Assembly: GCF_000380165.1 (NCBI RefSeq)
Contig: NZ_KB904634.1
Location: 255,051 to 319,050 of the forward strand
From: Wenjunlia vitaminophila DSM 41686
GTDB taxonomy: Bacteria > Actinomycetota > Actinomycetes > Streptomycetales > Streptomycetaceae
Direction of reading: 5' to 3'
DNA: 64,000 nucleotides
Shown here: positions 8,059 to 16,882 of the stretch, piece by piece
Position numbering within the stretch: position 1 is the stretch's first letter
Layout: each line of letters opens with the position of its first letter
Notes under the pieces: generated by a model
Database searches by the model: none
The model's input: only the letters and a program-made list of their open reading frames with translations
Told to the model about the DNA's origin: nothing
Made by a program: the position numbers and the translations under genes

Positions 8059-9540
8059 TCAGGCCAACGCCGCGGACAGCACCTCCGCCACCTCGGTGGG
8101 CGTCGCCTTCTCCAGCACCGCCACGGCGTCGGCCACCTCGCTGCTCCCCCCGGTGCCCAGGAACTTCTCCCGCACCAGCCGGCTCATGGCCGGGCCGTCG
8201 CACGAGCCCACGGCTCCGACCGGCATGTGCAACTCCCGGGTGACCTCCCAGCCGTCGGTGAGCCGCACGGACACCCTCGCCCCGGTCACCTTGCGGGCGG
8301 TGGAGAAGTCCGCGCTGGGCGGATCGGGGTCCCCGACCAGGTCCACCAGCCACTGCCCGTCCCCCCGCCACCGGGCACCGAAGGCCCGCAGCCAGTCGCG
8401 CCCGCGTGGGCCGGCCTGGCGCAGCGCCTCACCGAAGGGCACCTCGCAGCGGAAGGTGTCCCGGGTCATCCGCTCGTCGAGATTGACCACCATCCGGTCG
8501 GCGAGGGCCCACCGCTCCTGGTCGGAGACCCCCTCCGGGGCGAAGTCCCGCCAGGTGAGCTGGCCGGTGAGCAGCGCGGTGGCCAGGGTGTAGCCGAGGG
8601 AGAAGACCAGGGCGCTCACCGGTGAGTCGGCTCCCTGGCGGTAGGCCCCGGCCTGCCGGTTGACCAGCACCGTGTACAGCGACGTGTCCACCACGAGCTC
8701 CGCCACGTCCCGGGCGCGCACCGATCCGATCTCCCGGTGGATCTCCAACCCGCAGTCGATGGCGGCGTCCATCCCCGGTCCCCCCGGGTGGACCTTGAAG
8801 GAGGTGGTCCTGGTGTGCCAGCGGGTGCCGAGCCCCGCGGCGACGGCGTCCGGCAGCGGGGTGGTGGCGAACCGGGACAGGAACCCCTCCCGGTGTTCGA
8901 TGATGTCCGGGCTGCCCCGGAACCCGGCAGCCGCCGCCGCACAGGCGTCGAGGCCGACCTGTACCGGGGTGGAGGCGCTGAACACCTTGGCGTCGCCGCC
9001 GAGGAAGCCCACCGGGACGGTGCGCGGCGGCAGCCCGAAGCCGAGGCCGAGGGCGTCCACCCACTGCCGGACCGGGGCGCGTTCCCCCCACAGCCGGCCG
9101 ATGACCGCGCCGGTGACGTGGGTGTGGGTGGCGCTCTGGCCGCGGAAGGGGCCCAGGGTGGTGGAGGCGGTCACCCGGGCGGCGCACTCGTTCGCCGCCA
9201 CCACCGCGGTGAGCAGCCCGGCACCGTCGAGCCCCTGGGACCGGGCGTAGGCGACCGGCACGGTCACCGTGGAGTTGGACAGGTGCCCGGCGTACGCGGT
9301 GTCGTCGAAGTGCAGCCAGGAGCCGAGTCCGGCCAGGACGTAGGCCGACCCTCGCGGGTCCCGCTGGAGGGGCTCCCCGAACGCCTTGATCACTTTGCGG
9401 CCCAGCGGGTGCTCCGCCCCCGCCCGGATCGCGGCGAACTGCGACAGGATCTGGTTCTTGGCGGTTTCCAGGACATCATCCGGTATGTCGTCCGGGCGCA
9501 GGGCGCTTGCCCATGCGGCCAGTTCCTCGGTGAGCGTCAT
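8059..9540 (-). CDS. MmgE/PrpD family protein
   Basis: A 493-residue member of the MmgE/PrpD family, which includes 2-methylcitrate dehydratase and cis-aconitate decarboxylase. The conserved N-terminal helical half (LAAWASALRPDDIPDDVLETA, GAEHPLGRKVIKAFG), the HFDDTAYAGHLSNSTV segment and the C-terminal alpha/beta domain are visible. ATG 9540 is preceded by GAGGAG, and the open frame upstream lacks family similarity. No prpB or prpC gene lies nearby, so a methylcitrate-cycle role is not supported. It stands alone, ending at the strong hairpin at 8007-8050. The substrate is unknown, but a carboxylic acid with a leaving hydroxyl or carboxyl group is expected. Confidence 0.85.
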   Translation of the reverse strand: MTLTEELAAWASALRPDDIPDDVLETAKNQILSQFAAIRAGAEHPLGRKVIKAFGEPLQRDPRGSAYVLAGLGSWLHFDDTAYAGHLSNSTVTVPVAYARSQGLDGAGLLTAVVAANECAARVTASTTLGPFRGQSATHTHVTGAVIGRLWGERAPVRQWVDALGLGFGLPPRTVPVGFLGGDAKVFSASTPVQVGLDACAAAAAGFRGSPDIIEHREGFLSRFATTPLPDAVAAGLGTRWHTRTTSFKVHPGGPGMDAAIDCGLEIHREIGSVRARDVAELVVDTSLYTVLVNRQAGAYRQGADSPVSALVFSLGYTLATALLTGQLTWRDFAPEGVSDQERWALADRMVVNLDERMTRDTFRCEVPFGEALRQAGPRGRDWLRAFGARWRGDGQWLVDLVGDPDPPSADFSTARKVTGARVSVRLTDGWEVTRELHMPVGAVGSCDGPAMSRLVREKFLGTGGSSEVADAVAVLEKATPTEVAEVLSAALA

Positions 9541-9798
9541 CGGATCCTCTCCTCGCGCCACACACCCGCAGTGAGCACCGCGGCACGGCTCTTCGACATG
9601 GTTACGCCCCCGGGCGCGGCGCCCCCCGGGGACGTTGGGGCGTGTGCCGCCCCGCACGGACTCCGGTCCCGCTGGGGCTCCTCCGCCGTCGCCGGTCACC
9701 GCCGTGGTTCGGGGGTTACCGACGGGTCGGCCGTAAGCGGGTCAGGTCCTCGGCTGCGTCCGGAGCCGTCCCGCTGTTCGAGCCCTACGGAGATGCCC

Positions 9799-10779
9799 AT
9801 GGCCCAGCCGCCCAGCGACTCCCCGACCTGCCTGCTGGCCGTCAACCCGTCAGCGGGCTCGGTCACGCCGGAGTTGGTGCGCCAGGTGACCGCCCGGTGC
9901 AGGGAGCACGGCGCACGCGTCCGTCCCTGGGCCACCACCAGCGCCGGCACCGTGTCCCGGGACCTGCTCGCCACGCTCCTCCAGGCGCCCGACCCCTGGC
10001 CCGACCTGGTGATCGCGGTGGGTGGCGACGGGACCGTCCGGGACGTCGCCGAGGCCCTGGTGCGGCTCGACGCGCTCCCGGCACGGGACCGCCCGTCCCC
10101 CTCGCTGGTGGTGGTGCCGGCCGGGACGGGCAACTCCTGCCACCGGGGCCTGTGGGCGGACCGTCCCTGGCCCGGGACGCTCAACGAGGTGCTGTCCGGC
10201 CGGGCCGTGGTGCGTCACATCGACCTGGCCCGACTCGCCGGCCACGACCGGGTGGTGCTCATCGGCGCCTCCTGCGGGCTGATCGCCGACGTCACCGCTC
10301 TCGCCGCGGACCTGCGGCACATCCCGGGGCGGGAGCGCTATGTGGCCGCCCTGGCCAAGGTCCCGGCCGGCGGTTACGTCGCCCGTCCGGGACGGGTGCT
10401 GGTGGACGGACGGCCGGTGTTCGCCGGGCCGGTCCTGATGGCGGTGGTCGGCGGGGTGCGGCACCGCGCCGGCACCTTCCCGGTGCTCCCCGAGTCGGTG
10501 CTGGACGACGGGCTGCTCGACGTCTGTGTGGTGGACGGCGGCCTCGACCCGGCGGAACGCGAGGAACTGGCCGCCCGCATCCGGATCGGTACCCACCTCG
10601 GCCGCCCCGGGGTGGTCCACGCCAGGGGCCGGGTGGTCACCATGGAGCGCACCGACGGCGCACCCCTGGCCTTCGAGCACGACGGCGAGGTGTGGGCCCA
10701 CCGCTGCTCCTCGGTGACCCTGGAGACGCTGCCAAGGACCCTGCGGGTGCTGGTGCCCCCAGAACCGGTGGCCGGCTGA
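9799..10779 (+). CDS. Diacylglycerol kinase-like lipid kinase
   Basis: A 326-residue protein of the DagK/YegS lipid-kinase superfamily that transfers phosphate from ATP to a lipid hydroxyl. The nucleotide-binding motif GGDGTVRDV (residues 75-83) and the PAGTGNSC loop (107-114) are intact; a beta-rich C-terminal domain follows. Two in-frame ATGs lie at 9793 and 9799. The second is preferred because CGGAG ends six bases before it, while it touches the first. It is 66 bp before the methyltransferase gene, so the two may be cotranscribed. The lipid acceptor cannot be inferred. Confidence 0.85.
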   Translation: MAQPPSDSPTCLLAVNPSAGSVTPELVRQVTARCREHGARVRPWATTSAGTVSRDLLATLLQAPDPWPDLVIAVGGDGTVRDVAEALVRLDALPARDRPSPSLVVVPAGTGNSCHRGLWADRPWPGTLNEVLSGRAVVRHIDLARLAGHDRVVLIGASCGLIADVTALAADLRHIPGRERYVAALAKVPAGGYVARPGRVLVDGRPVFAGPVLMAVVGGVRHRAGTFPVLPESVLDDGLLDVCVVDGGLDPAEREELAARIRIGTHLGRPGVVHARGRVVTMERTDGAPLAFEHDGEVWAHRCSSVTLETLPRTLRVLVPPEPVAG

Positions 10780-10845
10780 GGGCGTCCCCGCGGAACCGCA
10801 CACCAGTGGATCACACGTAGGACCAGGCAACGGAAGGGAACACTC

Positions 10846-11736
10846 GTGTCCACATCCTCCCCGTCCACCCGGATGAGCGCGGGACTCGCCAGTGACACCG
10901 CCCACCTCACCGCCCGGGCACGCGCCGCGGACGCCGTAGTGGAGCCGGCGCGTCGCCTGCTCGACGACCAGTTCGCCCACCTGTTCGTCACCGAGCCGCC
11001 GCCCCCGGCGACACCGCGGGAGGCGATCACCAGGTTGACCGCCCTGGACACGGCGCACGGTGGTTTCCTCGCCGAGATCCTGCTGCGCCAGCGGTACTTC
11101 GAGGAGGTGCTGACCCGCGCGGCGGGTACGGGGGTGAACCAGGTGGTGTTGCTCGGCGCCGGCTACGACAGCACCGCGCTGCGCCGCCGCGACCTGACGG
11201 GGGTGCGCTTCTTCGAGGTGGACCACCCGTCCACGCAACGGGCCAAGGTGGCGGTGCTCGAGCGGGCCGGAACGGCCACGGCCCCGGTGACCTACGTGCC
11301 CGTGGACTTCGAGGCCGGGCACCCGCTGGACCAGGTGTTGGCCGCGGCGGGGTTCGACACCTCGCGGAGCTGCGTGGTCGGCTGGCTGGGCGTGTCGTTC
11401 TTCCTGCGGCCGGAGTCGTTCCGGCGCGCCCTCGCCGACCTCGCCAGGACCTGCGCACCGGGCAGCACGGTGGTCTACGACTACATGGACGCGTCGGTGG
11501 TCGACGGCACCAGTCCGTACCCCGGTGCGTTGGCCATGGCCCGGCAGGTGGGTGAGCGGGGCGAGCCCTACCGCAACGGACTGACCGCCGAGACGGCGTC
11601 CCGGGCGGCGGAGCAGGCGGGGTTCACCCTGCTGGAGCACCTTCGGGTCCCCGACCTGGTGCGGCGGTACGGGGGACAGGACCCGTACTGTCGGGATGAC
11701 GACTTCATGGGGGTGGTCGCCGTCGAACGCGCGTGA
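10846..11736 (+). CDS. SAM-dependent methyltransferase, TIGR00027 family
   Basis: A 296-residue class I methyltransferase of the actinobacterial TIGR00027 / leucine-carboxyl-methyltransferase-like family. The SAM loop is VVLLGAGYDSTALRR (about 100-114). The following acidic motif FFEVDHPSTQ (122-131), which holds the ribose-binding Glu124, and the WLGVSFFL segment are hallmarks of the family. GTG 10846 follows GGAAGGGA by six bases. These proteins are expanded in mycobacteria and streptomycetes and their substrates are mostly unknown; O-methylation of a carboxyl or hydroxyl group is likely. It follows the lipid kinase on the same strand. Confidence 0.85.
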   Translation: MSTSSPSTRMSAGLASDTAHLTARARAADAVVEPARRLLDDQFAHLFVTEPPPPATPREAITRLTALDTAHGGFLAEILLRQRYFEEVLTRAAGTGVNQVVLLGAGYDSTALRRRDLTGVRFFEVDHPSTQRAKVAVLERAGTATAPVTYVPVDFEAGHPLDQVLAAAGFDTSRSCVVGWLGVSFFLRPESFRRALADLARTCAPGSTVVYDYMDASVVDGTSPYPGALAMARQVGERGEPYRNGLTAETASRAAEQAGFTLLEHLRVPDLVRRYGGQDPYCRDDDFMGVVAVERA

Positions 11737-11835
11737 TTGACCCGGGAGGGTGTCCCGGCGGTGGGTCAGCCGCGCCCGTGGGGGCCGTTGGCCCGGGGAC
11801 ATCACCCTGCGCGGCGCGGGGCCGTTGACCTTGCC

Positions 11836-11856
11836 ACATACCTACGGTCAGTATGT
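11836..11856. promoter_or_regulatory. Palindrome upstream of the SGNH hydrolase
   Basis: ACATAC (11836-11841) and GTATGT (11851-11856) form a perfect 6-bp inverted repeat with a 9-base spacer, just after a TTGACC (11825-11830). The site sits 75 bp before the SGNH start and has the form of an operator. No adjacent regulator gene points to its ligand. Confidence 0.4.
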
Positions 11857-11930
11857 CGAGGTCAGGCATCCCGGCCCCGAGCCGCTCCGGGTACCTGGCG
11901 CCCGGTGAGGAACAAGGAGGAACGCCCGCG

Positions 11931-12650
11931 ATGACCACACCTGCTGACGGCGCGACGCAACCCGACAGCGAGTCGGCGGACCCGCACGTACTCCCCCCGC
12001 ACCAGGTGGACCACCTGTTGGACGGGGCCCCGTGGCGCAGGCTCGCCATCATCGGTGACAGTCTCGCCGAGGGGCTGGGCGACCCGTCCCCCGGTTACGC
12101 CGACGCGTCCTGGGCGGACCGGCTCGCCTCCGCCCTGCGCCGGGTGCGGCCCGACCTCGCCTACCTCAACCTGGGCAGACGGCACCTGCGTGCCGCCCAG
12201 GTGCGCGACCAGCAGCTCCACGAGGCCCTGGAGTTCCGTCCCGACCTGGTGTCCGTGGTGTGCGGGGGCAACGACATGATGATGCCCGACTACGACCCGG
12301 TGGTGGTCGAGGCCGAACTCGACGCCCTGGTCGCCCCGTTCCGCGAGATGGGCGCCGACGTCTTCCTGTTCACCATCCAGGACATCACGGCGGTCTTCCC
12401 CGAGCAGTTGGGCCGGGGGTCGCTGCGGCAGCGCATCGAGGCTCTGAACGAGCGGGTGCGCATGGTGGCGCAGCGGCGCGGCGCGCTGGTGGTGGACATG
12501 GCGTCGCACCCCACCCGGGCCGACCGGGAGAGCTTCAGCGCGGACATGATCCATGCGTCGAGGCGCGGCCACGCGGTGCTCGCCTCGGCCACCGTCTCCT
12601 GCCTGGCCGGCCACCTGGCCGCCCGGGCCGTGACGCCCCAGGACGCCTAG
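11931..12650 (+). CDS. SGNH/GDSL hydrolase family protein
   Basis: A 239-residue SGNH-fold esterase or lipase. Block I is IIGDSLAEGLG with nucleophile Ser44; block II includes the glycine of LNLGRRHL (about 81); block III is GGNDM with Asn113; block V is DMIHAS with Asp204 and His207. There is no signal peptide, so it acts in the cytoplasm, probably as an esterase or deacylase. ATG 11931 has AAGGAGG ten bases upstream and is chosen over the upstream ATG at 11853. Its TAG stop lies at the exact edge of the MITE-like element that begins at 12651. Confidence 0.85.
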   Translation: MTTPADGATQPDSESADPHVLPPHQVDHLLDGAPWRRLAIIGDSLAEGLGDPSPGYADASWADRLASALRRVRPDLAYLNLGRRHLRAAQVRDQQLHEALEFRPDLVSVVCGGNDMMMPDYDPVVVEAELDALVAPFREMGADVFLFTIQDITAVFPEQLGRGSLRQRIEALNERVRMVAQRRGALVVDMASHPTRADRESFSADMIHASRRGHAVLASATVSCLAGHLAARAVTPQDA

Positions 12651-12823
12651 GGCCTGTCTGATGAGTAGCGTCGTCCGCCCGGAGGGTGGGGGTCGCGGCG
12701 TCTGGTGCGTGCGATCGCAAGGCAGAGGGGCGTCCTCGTACTGGGCGTACATGGACGATCCCGACAACGCAGCGAACGTGCGTGCCAGGCGTCACGACCC
12801 AGGCGGGATTCATCAGACAGGCC
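12651..12823. mobile_element. MITE-like element, copy 1 (173 bp)
   Basis: A non-coding 173-bp element begins with GGCCTGTCTGAT and ends with its perfect inverse ATCAGACAGGCC. A second copy of identical length at 33192-33364 differs at about ten positions. On the left it is flanked by CTAG, the last base of Ala plus the TAG stop of the SGNH gene; on the right by CTCG, a one-base-decayed target duplication. The internal hairpin, perfect in copy 2, has mismatches here. No transposase lies in the window. Terminal repeats and a CTAG target suggest mobilisation by an IS5-like transposase; this attribution is from general knowledge of such ends. Confidence 0.85.
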
Positions 12824-12908
12824 CTCGCTGCCGCCCTGGGACGCTGCCGGGGCCGTCGGCACGGTCCCCGGCAGCGGGTCGCCGCCGCCCGGGGACCCCA
12901 CGCGGCGT

Positions 12909-13790
12909 TCAGCCCGGCCGCACGCCGGGCACCACCGCCACCGGGCAGCGGGCCACGTGCAGCACCTCGCCGCTGACCGACCCCCGCAACAGCCGGCGCA
13001 GTCCCGACCGGCCGTCGGAGCCCACCACGACCAGGGCGTCGCGTCCGGCCGACGCCAGCAGCGCGGGCGCCGGGCGGCGGTGCTCCACCCGCAGCTCCAC
13101 CTGCACCCGGGGGTACCTGGCCCGGCGGGCGGCTGCGGCCTGGCGCAGCGCCCGCCGGCGGGCGTCCGCGTCCGCCGTCCGGTCACCGGACGCTGGTCGG
13201 CCGCGGCGGACCAGGACGGGCGGGCGAGCGGCAGCGTGCACCAGTTCGAGGGGGATGCCGCGCAGTTGGGCCTCGGCGAAGGCGAAGTCCACGGCCGCCT
13301 CGCTGGTGCCGGAGCGCTCGATGCCCACCACGACGCGCTCCGGGGGAGCGAACGGCCGGCCCGCCTCCGGCCGCACGACCACCACGGGGCATCCCGCGTG
13401 CAGGGCGACCTCGAGGCCCACGGAACCCAACGGCAGCCGGGCGAGCCCGCCCCTACTCCGGTGACCCACCACCAGCAGCTCGGCCTCGTGCGAGCGGTCC
13501 ACCAGGATCGTGGCCGGGCGACCGGACGCCGGCACCTCCTCCGCCCGCGCCCGCGGGAACTCCGCACGCGCCAGTCGCGCTGCCGGACCCACCACCTGGG
13601 CTGCCCGCTCCTCGGGGGTGGCGACCTCGTCGGACCCCGGCGGCAGCGGCCAGCCCACCGAGTGGAGCAGACGCAGGGGAACGCCCCGCCGGGTCGCCTC
13701 GTCGGCGGCGAACCGCACCACCGCCTCCCAGCCGGGCTCCTGGTCCACACCCGCCAGTACCGGTCGCCCGCCGTTCGACGCTCGCTCCAT
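12909..13790 (-). CDS. Universal stress protein, two UspA domains
   Basis: A 293-residue tandem Usp. Domain 1 carries GHRSRGGLARLPLGSVGLEV and domain 2 GSDGRSGLRRLLRGSVSGEV; both fit the G-2x-G-9x-G-S ATP-binding pattern, so both domains may bind nucleotide, unlike the Usp at 6137. Both end in the typical CPVVVV / CPVAVV strand. ATG 13790 has GGGAG just upstream and is preferred to the in-frame GTG at 13820. It converges with the SGNH gene, with MITE copy 1 between. The upstream 13885-13890 TATGAT may be its -10 element. Confidence 0.88.
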   Translation of the reverse strand: MERASNGGRPVLAGVDQEPGWEAVVRFAADEATRRGVPLRLLHSVGWPLPPGSDEVATPEERAAQVVGPAARLARAEFPRARAEEVPASGRPATILVDRSHEAELLVVGHRSRGGLARLPLGSVGLEVALHAGCPVVVVRPEAGRPFAPPERVVVGIERSGTSEAAVDFAFAEAQLRGIPLELVHAAARPPVLVRRGRPASGDRTADADARRRALRQAAAARRARYPRVQVELRVEHRRPAPALLASAGRDALVVVGSDGRSGLRRLLRGSVSGEVLHVARCPVAVVPGVRPG

Positions 13791-13884
13791 GGCCACTCCC
13801 GGGGGTCGCCGGCGCACCACCCGGCGTTGCCCGGTTTCCTGTCACCGCCACCTGCACGAGCGCCGTCCACAACCAACAACGAAC

Positions 13885-13890
13885 ATCATA
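13885..13890 (-). promoter_or_regulatory. Possible -10 element for the Usp gene
   Basis: On the minus strand TATGAT matches TATAAT at five of six bases in a locally AT-rich stretch, 95 bp before the Usp start. No good -35 match lies 16-18 bp upstream, so the call is tentative. Confidence 0.35.
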
Positions 13891-13978
13891 AATAGGACAG
13901 AACCCCGCGCGGTGGAGGGCACGCCCGCCGGCCCCGAACGCGGGCCGCGGCCAGGGGCCGCCCGCCCGGCAGCCGCCG

Positions 13979-15172
13979 TCAGCGTTCGAGTACCAGGGCG
14001 ATCCCCTGACCGACCCCGACGCAGAGCGTCGCCACGCCCACCCCGCTGCCGGCGGCGGCGAGCTGGTGCGCCAGGGACCCGGTCAGCCGAGCACCGGAGG
14101 CGCCCAGCGGGTGACCGATGGAGATGGCCCCACCGCGCGGGTTGACCAGCTCGGGGTCGAGCTCGGGCCACTCCGCGAGGCAGCCGAGCACCTGCGCGGC
14201 GAACGCCTCGTTCAGCTCGAACGTCGTCAGGTCGGCGAACCCGACCCCGGCCCTGGCCATGGCTCGCTGGACTGCCTCGACCGGCCCCAGCCCGAAGTAC
14301 TGCGGCTCGATCCCGGTGACCGCGGAGGCGCGGACCCGGGCCAGCGGATCACGCCCACAGGCGCGCAGTCCGGCCTCGTCGCAGAGGAGCAGCGCGGCGG
14401 CGCCGTCGTTCAACGGCGAGGAGTTCCCGGCGGTGACCGTGCCCCCCTCGCGGCGGAACACCGGCTTCAGCTTGGCCAGTGCCTGCGTCGACGTGGTGTC
14501 GCGAATCGTTTCGTCACGGACCAGGTCCACTCCGGGGTACGGCACCACCTCGGCGTCGTAACAGCCGTCGGCCCAGGCACGGGCGGCCTTGCGGTGGCTG
14601 GACAGGGCGAACGCGTCCTGCTCGGCACGGGTGATCTGGTGCTTGTCAGCGATCAGCTCGGCACCCTCGCCCAGCGCGACGGTCCACTCGGCGGGCATCC
14701 GCGGGTTGGTCATCCGCCAGCCCAGCGAGGACGAGTACAACTGCTGGTGGCCCACCGGGAACGCCCGCTCGGGCACGGGCAGCACCAGCGGCGCCCTGCT
14801 CATCGACTCCACGCCCCCGGCGATCACCACGGAGGCGTCACCGACCGCGATGGCCCGGGCGGCCTGGATCACCGCTTCCATGCCGGAACCACAGAGCCGG
14901 TTGACGGTGGTCCCGGGGACCGTGACCGGCAGCTCGGCGAGGAGGACGGCCATCCGGGCCACATCGCGGTTCTCCTCGCCGGCCCCGTTGGCGTTGCCCA
15001 GCACCACGTCGTCGATCCGGGCCAGGTCGAGCCGCGGCGCGCGATCCACCAGGGCCCTGACCACGTGCGCGACCAGGTCGTCGGGGCGCACCCCGGCGAG
15101 GGCGCCACCGTGCTTGCCCACCTGGGTGCGCACGGCGTCGACCACGTAGACGTCGCGGAGGCGTTCGGACAT
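13979..15172 (-). CDS. Thiolase (acetyl-CoA C-acyltransferase, possibly 3-oxoadipyl-CoA type)
   Basis: A 397-residue degradative-type thiolase that exchanges CoA on 3-oxoacyl-CoA, releasing acetyl-CoA. The acyl-accepting Cys94 lies in TVNRLCGSGMEA. The second active-site triad is in NEAFAAQ, GGAISIGHPLGASGA (His354) and LCVGVGQG (Cys384). ATG 15172 follows GGAAGGAT. The insertion between residues about 125 and 160 resembles PcaF/PaaJ 3-oxoadipyl-CoA thiolases, which would suit the aromatic pathway 10 kb away, but the specificity is not proven. A 20-bp palindrome lies 81 bp upstream of the start. Confidence 0.9.
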   Translation of the reverse strand: MSERLRDVYVVDAVRTQVGKHGGALAGVRPDDLVAHVVRALVDRAPRLDLARIDDVVLGNANGAGEENRDVARMAVLLAELPVTVPGTTVNRLCGSGMEAVIQAARAIAVGDASVVIAGGVESMSRAPLVLPVPERAFPVGHQQLYSSSLGWRMTNPRMPAEWTVALGEGAELIADKHQITRAEQDAFALSSHRKAARAWADGCYDAEVVPYPGVDLVRDETIRDTTSTQALAKLKPVFRREGGTVTAGNSSPLNDGAAALLLCDEAGLRACGRDPLARVRASAVTGIEPQYFGLGPVEAVQRAMARAGVGFADLTTFELNEAFAAQVLGCLAEWPELDPELVNPRGGAISIGHPLGASGARLTGSLAHQLAAAGSGVGVATLCVGVGQGIALVLER

Positions 15173-15252
15173 CGGGATCCTTCCGTGTGACAGCGGCCTC
15201 GGCGGACCCGCGGACGCGGGGCCGCGTCGACTCGGCGGACCGTGTGTTCCTG

Positions 15253-15272
15253 TGGTGAACTGACGTTCACCA
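15253..15272. promoter_or_regulatory. 20-bp palindromic operator upstream of thiolase
   Basis: TGGTGAAC-TGAC-GTTCACCA has perfect 8-bp arms and a 4-base spacer, a form usual for TetR-family regulators of acyl-CoA metabolism. It lies 81-100 bp upstream of the thiolase start; no regulator gene is adjacent. Confidence 0.6.
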
Positions 15273-15441
15273 GCACCGGGCAAAGTCTGTTCCTCGGTCA
15301 CCATCAGTGTCAACGGCGACCGACCTGCCAGAACACGGACAGAACACCTATCTCCGACACCCGCCGCGGCAGCAGTACCGAGCGACGGGTGGCCCGCCGA
15401 GCGCGGCCTGGGAACCGGCCGGGCAACCGCGGGAACGAGGA

Positions 15442-16206
15442 CTAACCCGCCCGGAAGGCGTCGAGGCTCTCCGTGATCGCCCTGGTGACCGCGGCCTGCT
15501 GGGCGTTGAGGTAGAAGTGACCGCCCGGGAAGGACCGGAAGGCGAAGGCGCCGACGGTCATCTCCTTCCAGGCCCTGGCCTCGTCCAGGGTGACCCGCGG
15601 ATCGCTCTCCCCGACCAGCACGCTGATCGGGGTGGACAGCGGCTCCCCGGACCGGTGCCGGTAGGTCTCAACCGCCTGGTAGTCGGCGCGCAGGGCGGGC
15701 AGGACCATGCGCAGCAGCTCCTCGTCGTCGAGGACCCCGAGCTCGGTGCCGTTGAGTTCGCGGATCTCGGCGAGGAGCCCGTCGTCGTCCCGCAGGTGCA
15801 CGGTCTCCACGCGGTGCCGGACGGGGGCGCGCCGGCCGGAGACGATCAGGCCCAGCGGAGCACTGCCGCCCCGCCGTTCCAGACGGCGGGTCAGCTCGTA
15901 ACCGAGCACCGCCCCCATGCTGTGCCCGAAGAGCACCAACGGGCGGTCCCGCAACGGCTCCAGGGCGGCGAAGACCTGGTCGGCGAGCGCTTCGATGCTG
16001 GTCAGCGCCGGCTCCCCGTGCCGGTCCTGCCGGCCCGGGTACTGGACGCAGACCACGTCGACCGCGGGCGCCAGCGCCCTGGCGAGCGGCACGAAGTAGG
16101 AGGCGGACCCGCCGGCGTGCGGCAGGCAGACCAGGGGAACGGCGTTCGGCGACGCCTGCTCGTACCTGCGGAGCCAGGCGCTGTGGCCTGGGGCTGCGAC
16201 CGTCAT
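15442..16206 (-). CDS. Type II thioesterase (alpha/beta hydrolase)
   Basis: A 254-residue stand-alone thioesterase of the TEII family, which removes wrong acyl or aminoacyl groups from carrier proteins of NRPS and PKS assembly lines. LPHAGGSASYF forms the oxyanion region, GHSMGAV holds nucleophile Ser96, GESDPRV holds Asp202, and FPGGHFYL holds His230. Length and motif spacing are standard. No NRPS or PKS gene is in the window, so it is orphan here and may act in trans, for example on a siderophore pathway. The nearest hint of siderophore biology is the iron-box ABC gene at the left edge. Confidence 0.88.
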   Translation of the reverse strand: MTVAAPGHSAWLRRYEQASPNAVPLVCLPHAGGSASYFVPLARALAPAVDVVCVQYPGRQDRHGEPALTSIEALADQVFAALEPLRDRPLVLFGHSMGAVLGYELTRRLERRGGSAPLGLIVSGRRAPVRHRVETVHLRDDDGLLAEIRELNGTELGVLDDEELLRMVLPALRADYQAVETYRHRSGEPLSTPISVLVGESDPRVTLDEARAWKEMTVGAFAFRSFPGGHFYLNAQQAAVTRAITESLDAFRAG

Positions 16207-16290
16207 GGTGGTGCGCTACCTCCTGCTGCTCAACGGCCCGGGCGTCAGCTCAGGCGTCGGGTCGTGCATGACCCCGTGCGGCGGGCACGG

Positions 16291-16716
16291 CTAGGACGCG
16301 AGCCACCCGTGGCCCCTGGCCAGCCGGTCGAGTCCCTGACGGACCTGGACGATCTGGGCCCCGGTCAACGTGGGGGCGACCTCGAGCAGCGTCTCGGTCA
16401 GCTCCTGCCGGAACTCCCGGGCGGACAGCACGTCACACATGCCGTCCTCGTCCACACCCTCCGCGGTCGCGGGACCGGTGGCCACCGGGGCGCTCACGCT
16501 CCGGGTCGGCGCCGGCTCCACCAGCCGGACCAGCGACGCCTTGGGCCCCCGCTCGCCCTGACCGACGCGGAACTCGACGAGGGCACCGGGCTTGTACAGG
16601 TGCTTCTCGTCCAGCAGGTCGTTCGCGTGCATGAAGATGTCCTCGTCGCCCTCGTCGGGAACGATGAACCCGTAGCCGCGAACGTCATCGAATCGGACGA
16701 CCCTGCCTTGCGCCAC
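16291..16716 (-). CDS. Cold-shock-domain protein with C-terminal extension
   Basis: A 141-residue protein. Residues 1-65 form a cold-shock domain with RNP1-like GYGFIVPDE and RNP2-like DIFMH, for single-stranded nucleic-acid binding. After a Pro/Ala linker (about 70-90) comes a short helical domain (SAREFRQELTETLLEVAPTL to the end) that recurs in actinobacterial Csp-like proteins. The GTG at 16716 (VAQGRVVRFDDVRGYGF) is chosen because GAGG ends six bases before it; the frame remains open to 16731. A role in RNA folding or translation control under stress is expected from the family. Confidence 0.85.
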   Translation of the reverse strand: MAQGRVVRFDDVRGYGFIVPDEGDEDIFMHANDLLDEKHLYKPGALVEFRVGQGERGPKASLVRLVEPAPTRSVSAPVATGPATAEGVDEDGMCDVLSAREFRQELTETLLEVAPTLTGAQIVQVRQGLDRLARGHGWLAS

Positions 16717-16882
16717 CGCACACCTCACCACAACAGCCAGTTCCGTCAGCAGTCACGCTGGTGCTTGCCGCACGATCATACGTGGTGGTCACCGCGGCCG
16801 AGAAGCGTTCCCCGGGCCCGGGCGGGCGGCCCGCGCCAGCCCCGGGTGAGCCGACGCGGAACGAGCCGAACCGGCCGGCCCC

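Noticed and set aside
12535-12813. Similar short minus-strand frames starting inside both MITE copies (MSGSSMYAQYED and MNPAWVVTPGTH)
   Set aside because: They are alike only because the elements are repeats. They run out of the element into unrelated DNA and lack ribosome sites, so they are not taken as genes.
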